DNA from: Planctomycetota bacterium
GTDB lineage: Bacteria > Planctomycetota > UBA1135 > GCA-002686595
Assembly: GCA_012959525.1 (NCBI GenBank)
Contig: DUDB01000017.1
Span: forward strand, 62,845-126,844
Direction: 5' to 3'
Length of the DNA: 64,000 nucleotides
Part shown: piece after piece, positions 26,084-34,069 of the stretch
Position numbering within the stretch: the first letter of the stretch is position 1
Layout of the letters: the number at the start of each line of letters is the position of its first letter
Made by a program: the position numbers and the translations under genes
Notes under the pieces: generated by a model
Told to the model about the DNA's origin: nothing
Databases searched by the model: none
The model's input: only the letters and a program-made list of their open reading frames with translations

Positions 26084-27298
26084 TCAGGAGTCCGAATCCA
26101 GTGGGGGCAGGAGTTCGGAAGGAGGGGGCGGGCTGGAGAGCGACTGAAGGAACGCCTTCAGGGCTTGGAGTTGCGAGCCGTCGAACTGACCGGCTTCGAG
26201 GACGCGCTTGGCATCGGTGTGGCTGCGTGCGGGTGCGTCGGAGAGAGTCGAATAGTGTTCGAGCACCTCGTCCAATGAGGCGTAGACACCGTTGTGCATG
26301 TAGGGCGCGGTACGCGCCACGTTGCGCAGCCCCGGCGTCTTCCACTCGCCCCGTTGGTGAGGCGTGCGGTTCAGGTAGGCCAAGCGCTCGCGCCCGGCTT
26401 CGACGTCGTCAGAGTGTTGGCCGCGACCGTTGAAAGGATCGGTCAACAATCTGCCGACCCCCGCATGGCGCGCGGGTTCGGGCGCGCCTTCCCGGGGGAG
26501 TTCGACATCGTGGAATTCCATGTCCGACAGCAGGGGCCCGTGGTGGCAGAGGTGGCAGCCGGCCTCGCCGAAGAACAGCTTGGCGCCCACGATGGCGAGC
26601 GGGTCCAGGGCAGCGAGGTCCTCGGGGTCCCCTGTTTGTAGTCCGCTGACGAACTGATCGAATGGCGTGGCGGCCGTCAGGATGCGGCCCTCGAAGGCGG
26701 CCAGGGCCTTGCCCACCTGGACGAACACGCGTTCGGCGGTGAGGGTCGCGCTCAACTCCTGGGGGGCGGGTCCGAATGCCTCCAGGTAGAGCGCGCGCAG
26801 GTCCGGGTCGGTCAGCACCAGCTCGGCCACCTCTTCACGGTTGCCGCCCATCTCCTTGGGGTGCTCGATGGGCTGCAGGGCCTGGGACCACAGGGAGTCC
26901 GCTCGCCCGTCCCAGAACTGCCAACGGTTCAGGGCGCTGTTCCACAGGGATGGCGTGTGCTTGTCGACCTGCTCCAGCCCTACGGCCAGGGCCTTGCCAT
27001 CGGTCCAATCCCGGGCCGGATCATGACAGGAGGCGCAGGACAACTCGCCGTTGCCCGAGAGGCGCTTCTCGTAGAACAGCGCCCGGCCTAGGCGGAAGGC
27101 CGCATCGTCGTGGAACACCTTGTTGGTCGGATCGCTGGGAGCGGGCAGGTCGGCGGTGCGTAGCAGCCTGGCCCACTCCTGATCGCTGAATTGGGCCCGC
27201 AGTGCTTGCCATTGGGGACCCGCAGATTCGGATCTCAGGCCAAAACTGGCCAGGCCACCGGCAACAGCCAGGACCGTGAGTGAGGCGACGATGCGCAT
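26084..27298 (-). CDS. Di-haem cytochrome c peroxidase/MauG family protein
   Basis: Periplasmic di-haem enzyme of 404 residues with an N-terminal signal anchor. Haem motifs are CASCH (88-92) and CHLCH (248-252). Trp97 just after the first motif lies where MauG-type enzymes have the electron-relay Trp. The segment 'WKTPGLRNVARTAPYMHNGVY' near 320-339 is the family C-terminal signature. Such enzymes either reduce hydrogen peroxide or oxidatively modify a partner protein (MauG, MbnH). The ATG directly follows the stop of the upstream gene and is preceded by GAGGTG at suitable distance. Its neighbour, the YHYH protein, is a possible partner (inference). Confidence 0.9.
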   Translation of the reverse strand: MRIVASLTVLAVAGGLASFGLRSESAGPQWQALRAQFSDQEWARLLRTADLPAPSDPTNKVFHDDAAFRLGRALFYEKRLSGNGELSCASCHDPARDWTDGKALAVGLEQVDKHTPSLWNSALNRWQFWDGRADSLWSQALQPIEHPKEMGGNREEVAELVLTDPDLRALYLEAFGPAPQELSATLTAERVFVQVGKALAAFEGRILTAATPFDQFVSGLQTGDPEDLAALDPLAIVGAKLFFGEAGCHLCHHGPLLSDMEFHDVELPREGAPEPARHAGVGRLLTDPFNGRGQHSDDVEAGRERLAYLNRTPHQRGEWKTPGLRNVARTAPYMHNGVYASLDEVLEHYSTLSDAPARSHTDAKRVLEAGQFDGSQLQALKAFLQSLSSPPPPSELLPPLDSDS

Positions 27299-27784
27299 CT
27301 AGATCTGCACCTCGAACACTACGTTGTCCCGCCGAATGACGAAGGAGTCGCCCAGATTCTCGCGCCATGCGAGGGCCACCCTCAGCTCCCATGCGCCTTC
27401 CATGTGAAAGAGCATGCCCTGGACCTGGTAGCGGCCGTTCCCCAACGGGGTCACGCGGGGTGTGCGCACCATTCCGTGGCCGTGGCTTGGCATCCAGCCG
27501 TCCACCTCAAGGGTCAGGTCGGCCTCGGGGCCCAACACGTCCAGGACGATCTCAAAGGGCTCGTTGATCGGGATCGGGTGGGGTTGCGACGCCCAGCGCA
27601 CCTGATAGAGGTTGCTCTCGGTGGAAGTGAAGGGCCGCACCGGCTGTCCATCCTGGTAGATCCCCGGCTGCCTCTCGCCCGAGCAGCTCGCCACCAGAGC
27701 GCCCAGTACAAGCAGGAGCCTGCAGGGGATTCCCCGCTTGCGCCGTGTCCTGCTGATGTTCTTGGGTGGTTCCATGGCTATCAC
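27299..27784 (-). CDS. Small FixH/YtkA-like lipoprotein
   Basis: Lipoprotein of 161 residues. The signal sequence ends 'VLGALVASC', a lipobox. The mature part is an immunoglobulin-like beta domain: 'PIPINEPFEIVLDV', 'LEVDGWMPSHGHGM' and 'GMLFHMEGAWELRVAL' follow the pattern of YtkA-like/FixH-type proteins, in which a His and Met-rich loop can bind copper. The GTG at 27784 overlaps the upstream stop as GTGA and is chosen for that reason; ATG 27775 would remove three residues. Co-transcribed with the selenoprotein candidate and the di-haem peroxidase. Confidence 0.7.
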   Translation of the reverse strand: MIAMEPPKNISRTRRKRGIPCRLLLVLGALVASCSGERQPGIYQDGQPVRPFTSTESNLYQVRWASQPHPIPINEPFEIVLDVLGPEADLTLEVDGWMPSHGHGMVRTPRVTPLGNGRYQVQGMLFHMEGAWELRVALAWRENLGDSFVIRRDNVVFEVQI

Positions 27785-28833
27785 TTCCCGTCCCGGTCCA
27801 GCCGGCGGCGGGCCCGGTCCTTGTCCAGCCGTCCGGGGTCGGTCACGGGGATGACGGTTTCCCAGCTCACGCCAGCCCGCTTGCCCGCGCGCACGTGATC
27901 ACGACTGCTGAGCACTGCGCTTACTTTGTGTCCTTCGACGGCTTCTTGGAGCAGCTTCTCCAACTGCGCCTTTGAAGCTCGCTCGGCGGCTGTTCCCAGG
28001 AGCTCAGCGCCTTGCCCCAGGGGAGCAGGTGACAGCGATACGTAGCCCGACTCCGGGATGGCGGCCCCCTTCTTCATCCCTTCCAGCGCGCGGACGTCGG
28101 CCGCGGTGGCGTGCGCGTAGTGGACCCGGCCGACCCACTCGTCGCTCCAGGCGACCTCGATGAGGAGGTCTGTCGCTTTCTTCTTTGTTTTCGAGGGAAC
28201 GCTCGGGTTCAACCGGACGATCAGGGGACGGTCGTCGCAGGCGGCTACATTCAAGGCGAGCCGCAGGGTCGGATAAGCGGGCAGCTGTTGTGAGCGGAAG
28301 GTCTTCGTTCGTTTGGGGCCGACCTCTTGCGCCAGTCCCGTCAGGCGCTCGGCCATCTGGGCGGCGGTCTTGAAGACCATGCCGGGGGAGCGGCCCGTCT
28401 TGGTCAGGCGTTCTTTTCCGTCAGGACTCAGTAACGCAAACACCGAGTTCTCCAGGTTGCCGAGCCGGCCACGGAACAAGGACAGCAGCAACTTTCCCTC
28501 GGCGGCTGATTCATAGGTTGCGGGCCGGACGCAGACAAAGGCTCGCGAGGCGGTGACCACCGCCGGGTCGGAGAGGAACGTGGCGTCCGCCTCCTGGTAG
28601 CCGGGTCACCACTTGCCCGGCACCGCGCGGCAGTGGGGGGCAGCCGACATGATCATGATGGGTCGTTTGGTCCTTGCCGCTTCGGCCTTGGCCTGCTCCC
28701 AGGAGCCCATCCAGGCGACGGCCGGTGGCCGCTCGGTGGGATCCTCCTGACCCGCGCGCATCTCGGCCGACGGCAAGGTGATCTCGGGGCCGGAAGACAG
28801 GGCCAGGAGCGGGAATAGGATGGGATGGAGCAT
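27781..28833 (-). CDS. Thioredoxin-like protein with in-frame TGA, candidate selenoprotein
   Basis: One frame runs from ATG 28833 to the stop at 27781, interrupted only by TGA at 28606-28608 (codon 76). The first part has a signal-like N-terminus and the opening of a thioredoxin fold: 'SWEQAKAEAARTKRPIMIMS' then 'AAPHCRAVPGKW'. After the TGA the frame continues 'PGYQEADATFLSDPAVVTA' and 'SRAFVCVRPATYE', the pattern following the active site in thioredoxin-like proteins. The fold spans the TGA, which favours readthrough as selenocysteine over a real stop. The TGA is followed by C, and a small GG-loop hairpin lies downstream (28574-28595). The remaining 200 residues are unrecognised. A pseudogene or a separate short gene starting at GTG 28560 are alternatives. 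Confidence 0.7.
28574..28608 (-). promoter_or_regulatory. Candidate bacterial SECIS-like hairpin after in-frame TGA
   Basis: Minus-strand UGA is at 28608-28606. Downstream, AGGA (28595-28592) can pair with TCCT (28577-28574) and GGC (28591-28589) with GCC (28584-28582), leaving an apical GGAC loop about 18 bases after the UGA. Bacterial SECIS elements are short hairpins at this distance with G in the apical loop. The stem is short and bulged, so this is suggestive only. Confidence 0.45.
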
Positions 28834-29152
28834 GGTCTGGGGTGGCGTTCCTACTCACTCTAGCCCCTGTGGATGGTCGTGCAGAACTCAGTCCCTGCCA
28901 CCATTTGCTATTCGCTCGTTCCCTGTTGGGAATGGTCTTTCCTGCCACGCGGGTGTCCCATTCAGAGCCGCTGAGGGCATCAGGTACCGAGGCCCATGAC
29001 CAGCCAGATGGACACGACGTGCGCAGGCCGATCCCCTGCATGGACCCCAGGCACCGGCTCGTGGCAGTGCCGGTGATTCCCTACGCATTCTCTGCCCCCA
29101 GGGCCCAGGGGCCCTTGCCGACCTGCGGCCGGGCTGCCACCCTCTTGCGGAC
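28834..29152. other. Divergent intergenic region
   Basis: This 319-base gap separates the minus-strand selenoprotein-candidate operon from the plus-strand TPR lipoprotein gene and must contain both promoters. A short inverted repeat TTCCC (28919-28923) / GGGAA (28928-28932) is the only structure noticed. No gene or tRNA is seen. Confidence 0.5.
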
Positions 29153-30529
29153 ATGTCTGCCTCCCTTCTGCCGCGGCCTCGCCACTTCGCTCGCACCCAT
29201 TGGTTCTTGGGGCTGTTGGTTCTGACTGCCTGTGGGTCCCAGTCCGGAGATCCTCAGGGGGCGGCAGCGGCAGAGGCCATCGAACCCATCGCTGCGGCGG
29301 CGCCCTCGCGCAGTGACGATCCGCGCGTGGTGCAGGCTCGCAAGGCCTTGGACCTGGGCCGGGCGGATCTGGCGCGCGCTCTCGTGCCCCAGGCCGTGGG
29401 CGTGGCGGGCGACGAGGGTCCTCTACTCGAAGCGCGGTTGGCTGCTCTGACCGGCAATCATCTGGCTGCGCTGGCCCACCTGGAGCGCGCTCGACGCGAA
29501 GCGCCGGGAGACCCGCGCGTGTATGCCACGGCCGCGGAGATCCACGCCGCCAAGGGCAACCTGGCGGAGGCGGACACGGAGATCAAGCGCGGGGTCGAGG
29601 CCGGTGGGGCCACTGCTCCCGAGTTGGCCCGCGCCCGGGGGGTGCAGCTGATCTGCAGTCCTGGCCAGGCCCGGCACGGATTGACCCTCTTGTTGCGTGC
29701 GCTCGAATCGGACGCCGACCTGCCCTACCTGGACCGACCCTTGGGCCAGGCGCACATGCTTGTCGCCAAGGAAGAGATCGGTGCGGGGGACCTGACCGCC
29801 GCTCTGACCTCCGTGCGTCAGTCCCTGGCCCACGACCCCGAAGAGCTGGACACCCGTCGCTTGGAAGTCGAGGTCCTCATGGGCCTGGGTGAATGGGGCG
29901 AGGGTATTGCGAACATGGAGGCCCTGCTGCTCGAGGGCCTGCCTCTCGAAGCCGAGCTGGCGGGCTACTACAAGAACGCGGCCTTCTGGGCGGTGACCCA
30001 CGAGCAGAGGGAGCTGGGTGTGAAGCACTATCTGCGCGCGCTGCAGTTGGGCTTCCCGCGGGCGGAGTTGGGTCATGGCCTCAGTGTTCTGCGCGCAGAG
30101 GCCGAGGACTTGGCGGCTCGAGGAGCCGAATCCCTGGATGCGGGTGAGGAGGGCGCTGCCCGCGAGCTCTTCGACCGCGCACTCGTCTGTGACCCCGAGT
30201 CCCTGCTGGCGAACAACTTTCTGGGCAACCTGCACAACGCCTCGGGGAACTTCGAGGGGGCTGTTGCCTGCTGGAACCTCGTGGTGGACCTGGCGCGCAC
30301 CGAGGGGCTTGAGCTTCCCGAAGCCGTGCACATCAAGCTGGCCCAAGCACAGGGGCTGGGTCTGGGCGATTTTGAACAGGCGCGTGAGACCCTGGAGGCC
30401 TACCTGGTGCTGGAGCCGACCGGCAGATGGGTGGACCAGACGCGTAGGCTGATCGCGGATCTTCCCGCGGCTCGGGAGTCGGAGTCCATTCAAGAGGGCT
30501 CAGAAGGAGAAGGGGACGGGCGCCCGTGA
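29153..30529 (+). CDS. TPR lipoprotein
   Basis: Exported protein of 458 residues. The signal peptide ends 'LLVLTACGS', a lipobox, so it is probably lipid-anchored. The rest consists of tetratricopeptide-type helical pairs: 'ALDLGRADLARALVPQAVG', 'GNHLAALAHLERARREAPGD', 'AKGNLAEADTEIKRGVEAG', and 'NASGNFEGAVACWNLVVD', which serve in protein-protein contacts. No enzymatic motif is seen. The stop overlaps the GTG start of the next gene (GTGA), so the two are co-translated and probably work together. Confidence 0.8.
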   Translation: MSASLLPRPRHFARTHWFLGLLVLTACGSQSGDPQGAAAAEAIEPIAAAAPSRSDDPRVVQARKALDLGRADLARALVPQAVGVAGDEGPLLEARLAALTGNHLAALAHLERARREAPGDPRVYATAAEIHAAKGNLAEADTEIKRGVEAGGATAPELARARGVQLICSPGQARHGLTLLLRALESDADLPYLDRPLGQAHMLVAKEEIGAGDLTAALTSVRQSLAHDPEELDTRRLEVEVLMGLGEWGEGIANMEALLLEGLPLEAELAGYYKNAAFWAVTHEQRELGVKHYLRALQLGFPRAELGHGLSVLRAEAEDLAARGAESLDAGEEGAARELFDRALVCDPESLLANNFLGNLHNASGNFEGAVACWNLVVDLARTEGLELPEAVHIKLAQAQGLGLGDFEQARETLEAYLVLEPTGRWVDQTRRLIADLPAARESESIQEGSEGEGDGRP

Positions 30530-31737
30530 TCGGCCTGGTCGCCAGCGCTCTGCTGGGCGCGTCCTCCATGGGCGCGACCCACCCCGGCCCACCGTTCTAC
30601 CTGCAATACGAGGTCGACACGAACGAGGTGCGACTCATGTTCAGTGGGGAACAACGCCCCCTCGGCCCCTACCTGGATTTTGAGAAGCTCTTCGCCGCGC
30701 CTCTGTCCCTGGAGGACGAGGCGCTCCTGATGGAGCGCGCCCGGCTCCTGTTCGCCCGCGAGGCCTGCCTGCTCATCGACGGACAGGTCGTCGCTCCGAT
30801 CTTGGACGCGGTGCAGGCCTTCGACACTTCGGGGCCCGGCAATGCCGAGCCCTCCCTGCAGTTCGATATGCGCTACCCCTGCTCCGGCATGCCCAAGACC
30901 GTGGAGGTCACTTGGAGCATCTTCGAGGAAGGCTCCGATACCGGTGTGCCCACCCTGTTTCGGCAGGTGGATGGCTTCTTCGAGTTCACGGCCATCCTGC
31001 GCGAGGAGCCGACCTTCACGTGGCATGGGCGGGAGCAGACTCTGGAGCGGTCCGAGGCTCTTCAGCGCCCGGTGCCGGCGGCACCACCCCGGCGCGTCTC
31101 CTATCCCCTCTGGTCCATCGGACTCCTGGCGCTGGCCGCCCTTGCCTCACCTCTGCTCTGGCGCAGGGGCCGTCGTGGACCCCTGGTGGGGACCTGGTGT
31201 GTGGCACTCCTGGGGGCCTTGGGTCTGAGGGGCGTGGGCATCGAACCCCCGTGGGGGGGACGGGTGCTGCTGCCCTCGCCCGACCAGGCCGTGGCCATGT
31301 TCCGCGAGCTGCACGGGAACATCTATCGCGCCATGGGGGCTCAGAGTCCCGATGAGGTCTATCGGGTCCTGGCCTCCTCCGTGGATGAGGACCAATTGGA
31401 CGGCCTGTACGCGGAAGTCTACGAGAGCCTCGTGCTGCGCGAGGACGGCGGGGCCTTCTGCACCATCGATGAGGTGCAGCCCCTGGCCCACGAGTTGCAC
31501 ATGCCCAGCGACGTCCAGGGCGAGGAGGACCTCCTGTTCGAGATCGACTGGACCTGGCGCGTGCGTGGCTCGGTGATCCACCACGCCCACCAGCACGAGC
31601 GCATCAACGGCTATCGCGCCCTCTACAGCGTGGGCTACGACGGGGAGGCCTGGAAGATTGCGAGCTGGGAGGTGTTGGAACATCGCCGTATCGAGGACGA
31701 TGGCCCGGAGATCACTTTGGTGGGGGAGGATGACTAG
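30526..31737 (+). CDS. Membrane protein of unknown function with two extracytoplasmic domains
   Basis: Not recognised. The 403-residue product starts with a signal-like segment ('LVASALLGASSMGATHPG'), then a domain of about 165 residues ('YLQYEVDTNEVRLMFSGEQ'), two close hydrophobic segments (about 192-208 and 215-230), and a second domain of about 170 residues that looks alpha/beta ('DQLDGLYAEVYESLVLRE', 'YRALYSVGYDGEAWKIASWEV', reminiscent of NTF2-like folds). Both large domains would be outside the cytoplasm if the two segments form a hairpin. GTG 30526 overlaps the TPR gene stop. Confidence 0.65.
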   Translation: MIGLVASALLGASSMGATHPGPPFYLQYEVDTNEVRLMFSGEQRPLGPYLDFEKLFAAPLSLEDEALLMERARLLFAREACLLIDGQVVAPILDAVQAFDTSGPGNAEPSLQFDMRYPCSGMPKTVEVTWSIFEEGSDTGVPTLFRQVDGFFEFTAILREEPTFTWHGREQTLERSEALQRPVPAAPPRRVSYPLWSIGLLALAALASPLLWRRGRRGPLVGTWCVALLGALGLRGVGIEPPWGGRVLLPSPDQAVAMFRELHGNIYRAMGAQSPDEVYRVLASSVDEDQLDGLYAEVYESLVLREDGGAFCTIDEVQPLAHELHMPSDVQGEEDLLFEIDWTWRVRGSVIHHAHQHERINGYRALYSVGYDGEAWKIASWEVLEHRRIEDDGPEITLVGEDD

Positions 31738-31792
31738 AGCCGGAGCGGATCCCAAACGAGGACTGTCCGACCCGCGTTCCTGAATCGAGACC

Positions 31793-31825
31793 CGTCCGTC
31801 GATGGACGCGGGAATCCGGCCTTTT
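31793..31825 (+). terminator. Possible terminator after unknown membrane protein gene
   Basis: CGTCC (31793-31797) pairs with GGACG (31804-31808) over a 6-base loop, with CTTTT at 31821-31825 downstream. The distance from stem to T-run is longer than in standard terminators. The same stem sequences recur before mraZ (54644-54667). Confidence 0.35.
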
Positions 31826-31899
31826 GGCTAAGCTCCCAAGGGATTGGCGTCCGATCTTGGTTATCAACTCGATTGCCCTCGCCCAAGAATCAATAATCC

Positions 31900-32586
31900 A
31901 TGAGCACTTCCCGAATTCTGATCACGGCCCTGGTGGCCAGCCTCGCCGCCTGCGCAGGCCCGCGCATGTACAACAGGACCCAGACGGCCGTGTCGCCGGC
32001 AGGGGTCTCCGCATCGACCCTCCAGGAGCGGGCAGCGCTTCCCTTGCGCGGCAAGTGTATCGTCGTCGACCCCGGTCACGGCGGCAAGGATCCCGGCGCG
32101 AGCGCCGTGGATGGGAGTCGGGAGAAAGACCACAATCTGACCATCGCGCGCCTTGTGGCGCAGCAACTCAAAGAAGCCGGAGCCACAGTATTCATGACGC
32201 GCTCCAGTGACAAGTTCATCTCCTTGGACGATCGGGCTGCGATGGCAGATCGGCACCACTGCGACTTGTTTCTCTCCATCCACGCCGACGCGGCCAGCAA
32301 CCCCAGCGCCCGTGGCGCGACCGTCTATCGGGCCCGAGGGGCCCAGGCGGCTAGCAGTGAATGTGGAGAGGAGCTCCTTGTCGCTCTCCAGCAAGCGGGT
32401 TTCCCGCACCGGGGCCTGCGCGAGGCGGGCTTCCGCGTGCTCATGGGTCACAGTCGACCCTCACTGCTTCTGGAGTGTGGGTTCCTGAGCAACACGTCGG
32501 ACGCCGCAAACCTAAGCGACCCCCATTGGCGTGCGCGCATTTCGAACGCCGTGTGCCGTGGCGTGATCGCCGCCCTCAGGGGCTGA
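31900..32586 (+). CDS. N-acetylmuramoyl-L-alanine amidase (Amidase_3), lipoprotein
   Basis: Zinc amidase that cleaves the bond between muramic acid and the stem peptide of peptidoglycan, 228 residues. The lipobox 'LAAC' places Cys18 as lipid attachment site, so it acts in the periplasm. Zinc ligands are His60 (DPGHGG), Glu75 and His128 (SIHAD), and the catalytic Glu is Glu192 (LLECGF), all in the standard order. There is no AMIN or regulatory helix domain, so the protein is a minimal catalytic version. It fits the presence of a complete wall synthesis cluster in the same window. Confidence 0.93.
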   Translation: MSTSRILITALVASLAACAGPRMYNRTQTAVSPAGVSASTLQERAALPLRGKCIVVDPGHGGKDPGASAVDGSREKDHNLTIARLVAQQLKEAGATVFMTRSSDKFISLDDRAAMADRHHCDLFLSIHADAASNPSARGATVYRARGAQAASSECGEELLVALQQAGFPHRGLREAGFRVLMGHSRPSLLLECGFLSNTSDAANLSDPHWRARISNAVCRGVIAALRG

Positions 32587-32594
32587 TCGGGCTC

Positions 32595-32609
32595 CGGCTC
32601 CCTGAGCCG
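32595..32609. terminator. Small hairpin between convergent genes
   Basis: CGGCTC (32595-32600) and GAGCCG (32604-32609) form a 6-bp stem with a 3-base loop in the 27-base gap between the amidase and the convergent peptidase gene. No U-tract on either strand, so bidirectional termination is only a guess. Confidence 0.35.
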
Positions 32610-32613
32610 CGGA

Positions 32614-34056
32614 CTATTCGGAATCGTCCGAGTCCTCGAAGTCGATGTCGTAGACCCCGACCTCGGGGTCCAGCTCCTTGCCCAGGGCCTTGAAGCGCTT
32701 GCCTTCTTCCTCGTCTGTGTGGAGGCGCCCAAACTCATACCAGTACGTGCCCGTGAGGGGGGCGAGTTCCGTCGCCTGCCGGTAGAGATCGCGCGCCAGA
32801 TTTTTGTCCGAGGAGCGCACCAGCTTGGCGTACTGATAGCAGCCCACGGCGCTCAGTCCACCCTCGGCGTTGGCTTCCGAGAAGAGACGCCTCGCCCGGA
32901 TGCGCTTGCCCGCCTGCACCGCGCCCATGCCGGCCTTCTCCAGACCCGCCGCGCCCTCGATCACCAAATCCTCTTCGATATAGGTATGGAAGCGCTGGGT
33001 TAGCTCTTCCATGTCACTGTCCTCGGTGAGCTTTAAGCACTCGCGCAGATACCGCAGCGACTCTTCGGGCGTGACCATTTGCAGGTTGAAGGATCCCCGC
33101 TGGCGATTAACCTTCTTGTCGTTGGCAAGCCCGTTGGCGTACTTCAGGAACCCCTTCTTCAGGGTCTTGTCGTTCATGAAGAAGTGGATTAGCGCCCAGC
33201 CCCACGTGTAGTCCGTATAGGCGTCTTTGAGGACGATCTGCTCGACGGTAAGCAGTTCTCCCGAGGCGATGTCATTCTGGACCTCGGTCAGGCGGCCCTC
33301 CTGCACAAGCCCCACGTTGAGCACTTTCTTCTTGGGATCCCAGAGCGCGCCTCCGTAGTACTCCGCGATGCCTTCGCCCGGCCAGTGGGGCATCTTGAAG
33401 TCCTCGTTCAGCAGCTTCTGCAGGTAGTGGCTGGCCTCGTGATACAGGACCATCTCGGTGGAGGTCATGTCGAGCCGGTCGTAGAAGCAGCACAGGTCGT
33501 AGTCCCCGAGGAACATGAAGTAGGCCAGGGCTCCGCCCCCCGCCCCAGAGGTGCGCATGAACTCTTTGCGGTTGGCAAAGAAGTTGATCATCATCTTCTT
33601 CTTGCGCTTGTCGCGCTTCACGCGCCACTCCTTGGCGAAGATCTTGTAGTAGGACTCGAGGCGATCCTGGAACATCTCGGCCACGCGTTTGGGCAGCGTG
33701 TACTTCCAGCGGAAGTTCGAGGTCTCTTCCTCGTAGGCATTGCCCCATTCCGCGTGGGCCAGGGCCTCCTCGATCTGCTCGAGTCGCTCCTCTCCCTGCT
33801 TCTCCAGAGACCGCCTGCGGTTCTTGGCCAGGCCCTCCAGGTCTGCGGCCAGGAACAAGTCCTCTACCCAATCGTTGGGAACAAGAACGTCACCATTCTT
33901 GAAGTGGATCGTGCAGGTCTCTTCTCCGCGCTCCATCATCGGTCCGTCGATGACGCGGCCGTCCTTGAGCAACAGGATGTCCGCCTGCAGGGGTGAAGCA
34001 AGAAGAACCAGGCATACCGCAGGGAGCGAAACCTGGTAATTGAACGGTCCAAGCAT
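32614..34056 (-). CDS. Secreted putative zinc metallopeptidase (HExxH) with TPR-like tail
   Basis: Exported protein of 480 residues with signal peptide (core 'LPAVCLVLLASPLQA'). A short beta-rich N-terminal module ('ILLLKDGRVIDGPMM') precedes a helical region and the catalytic-looking segment: HEASH at 206-210 and 'GEGIAEYYGG' with Glu232, the HExxH...E arrangement of gluzincin peptidases. It resembles DUF1570-type proteins common in planctomycetes. The C-terminal part is helical and TPR-like. ATG 34056 is chosen since the signal peptide starts there; the frame upstream overlaps the preceding gene. It follows a related gene by 13 bases and is probably co-transcribed. Confidence 0.75.
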   Translation of the reverse strand: MLGPFNYQVSLPAVCLVLLASPLQADILLLKDGRVIDGPMMERGEETCTIHFKNGDVLVPNDWVEDLFLAADLEGLAKNRRRSLEKQGEERLEQIEEALAHAEWGNAYEEETSNFRWKYTLPKRVAEMFQDRLESYYKIFAKEWRVKRDKRKKKMMINFFANRKEFMRTSGAGGGALAYFMFLGDYDLCCFYDRLDMTSTEMVLYHEASHYLQKLLNEDFKMPHWPGEGIAEYYGGALWDPKKKVLNVGLVQEGRLTEVQNDIASGELLTVEQIVLKDAYTDYTWGWALIHFFMNDKTLKKGFLKYANGLANDKKVNRQRGSFNLQMVTPEESLRYLRECLKLTEDSDMEELTQRFHTYIEEDLVIEGAAGLEKAGMGAVQAGKRIRARRLFSEANAEGGLSAVGCYQYAKLVRSSDKNLARDLYRQATELAPLTGTYWYEFGRLHTDEEEGKRFKALGKELDPEVGVYDIDFEDSDDSE

Positions 34057-34069
34057 GGTTCTCACGGGG

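Noticed and set aside
27781-28560. Separate 259-residue gene starting after the TGA
   Set aside because: It would begin in the middle of a thioredoxin-like fold, without a Shine-Dalgarno site or signal peptide, while the same frame continues upstream across the TGA with matching features. It remains the fallback if the TGA is a real stop.
28511-29041. Alternative minus-strand frame of 176 codons across the selenoprotein candidate start
   Set aside because: It is in another frame, Arg/Pro/Gly-rich and without signal or domain, whereas the 28833 frame has a thioredoxin-like pattern.
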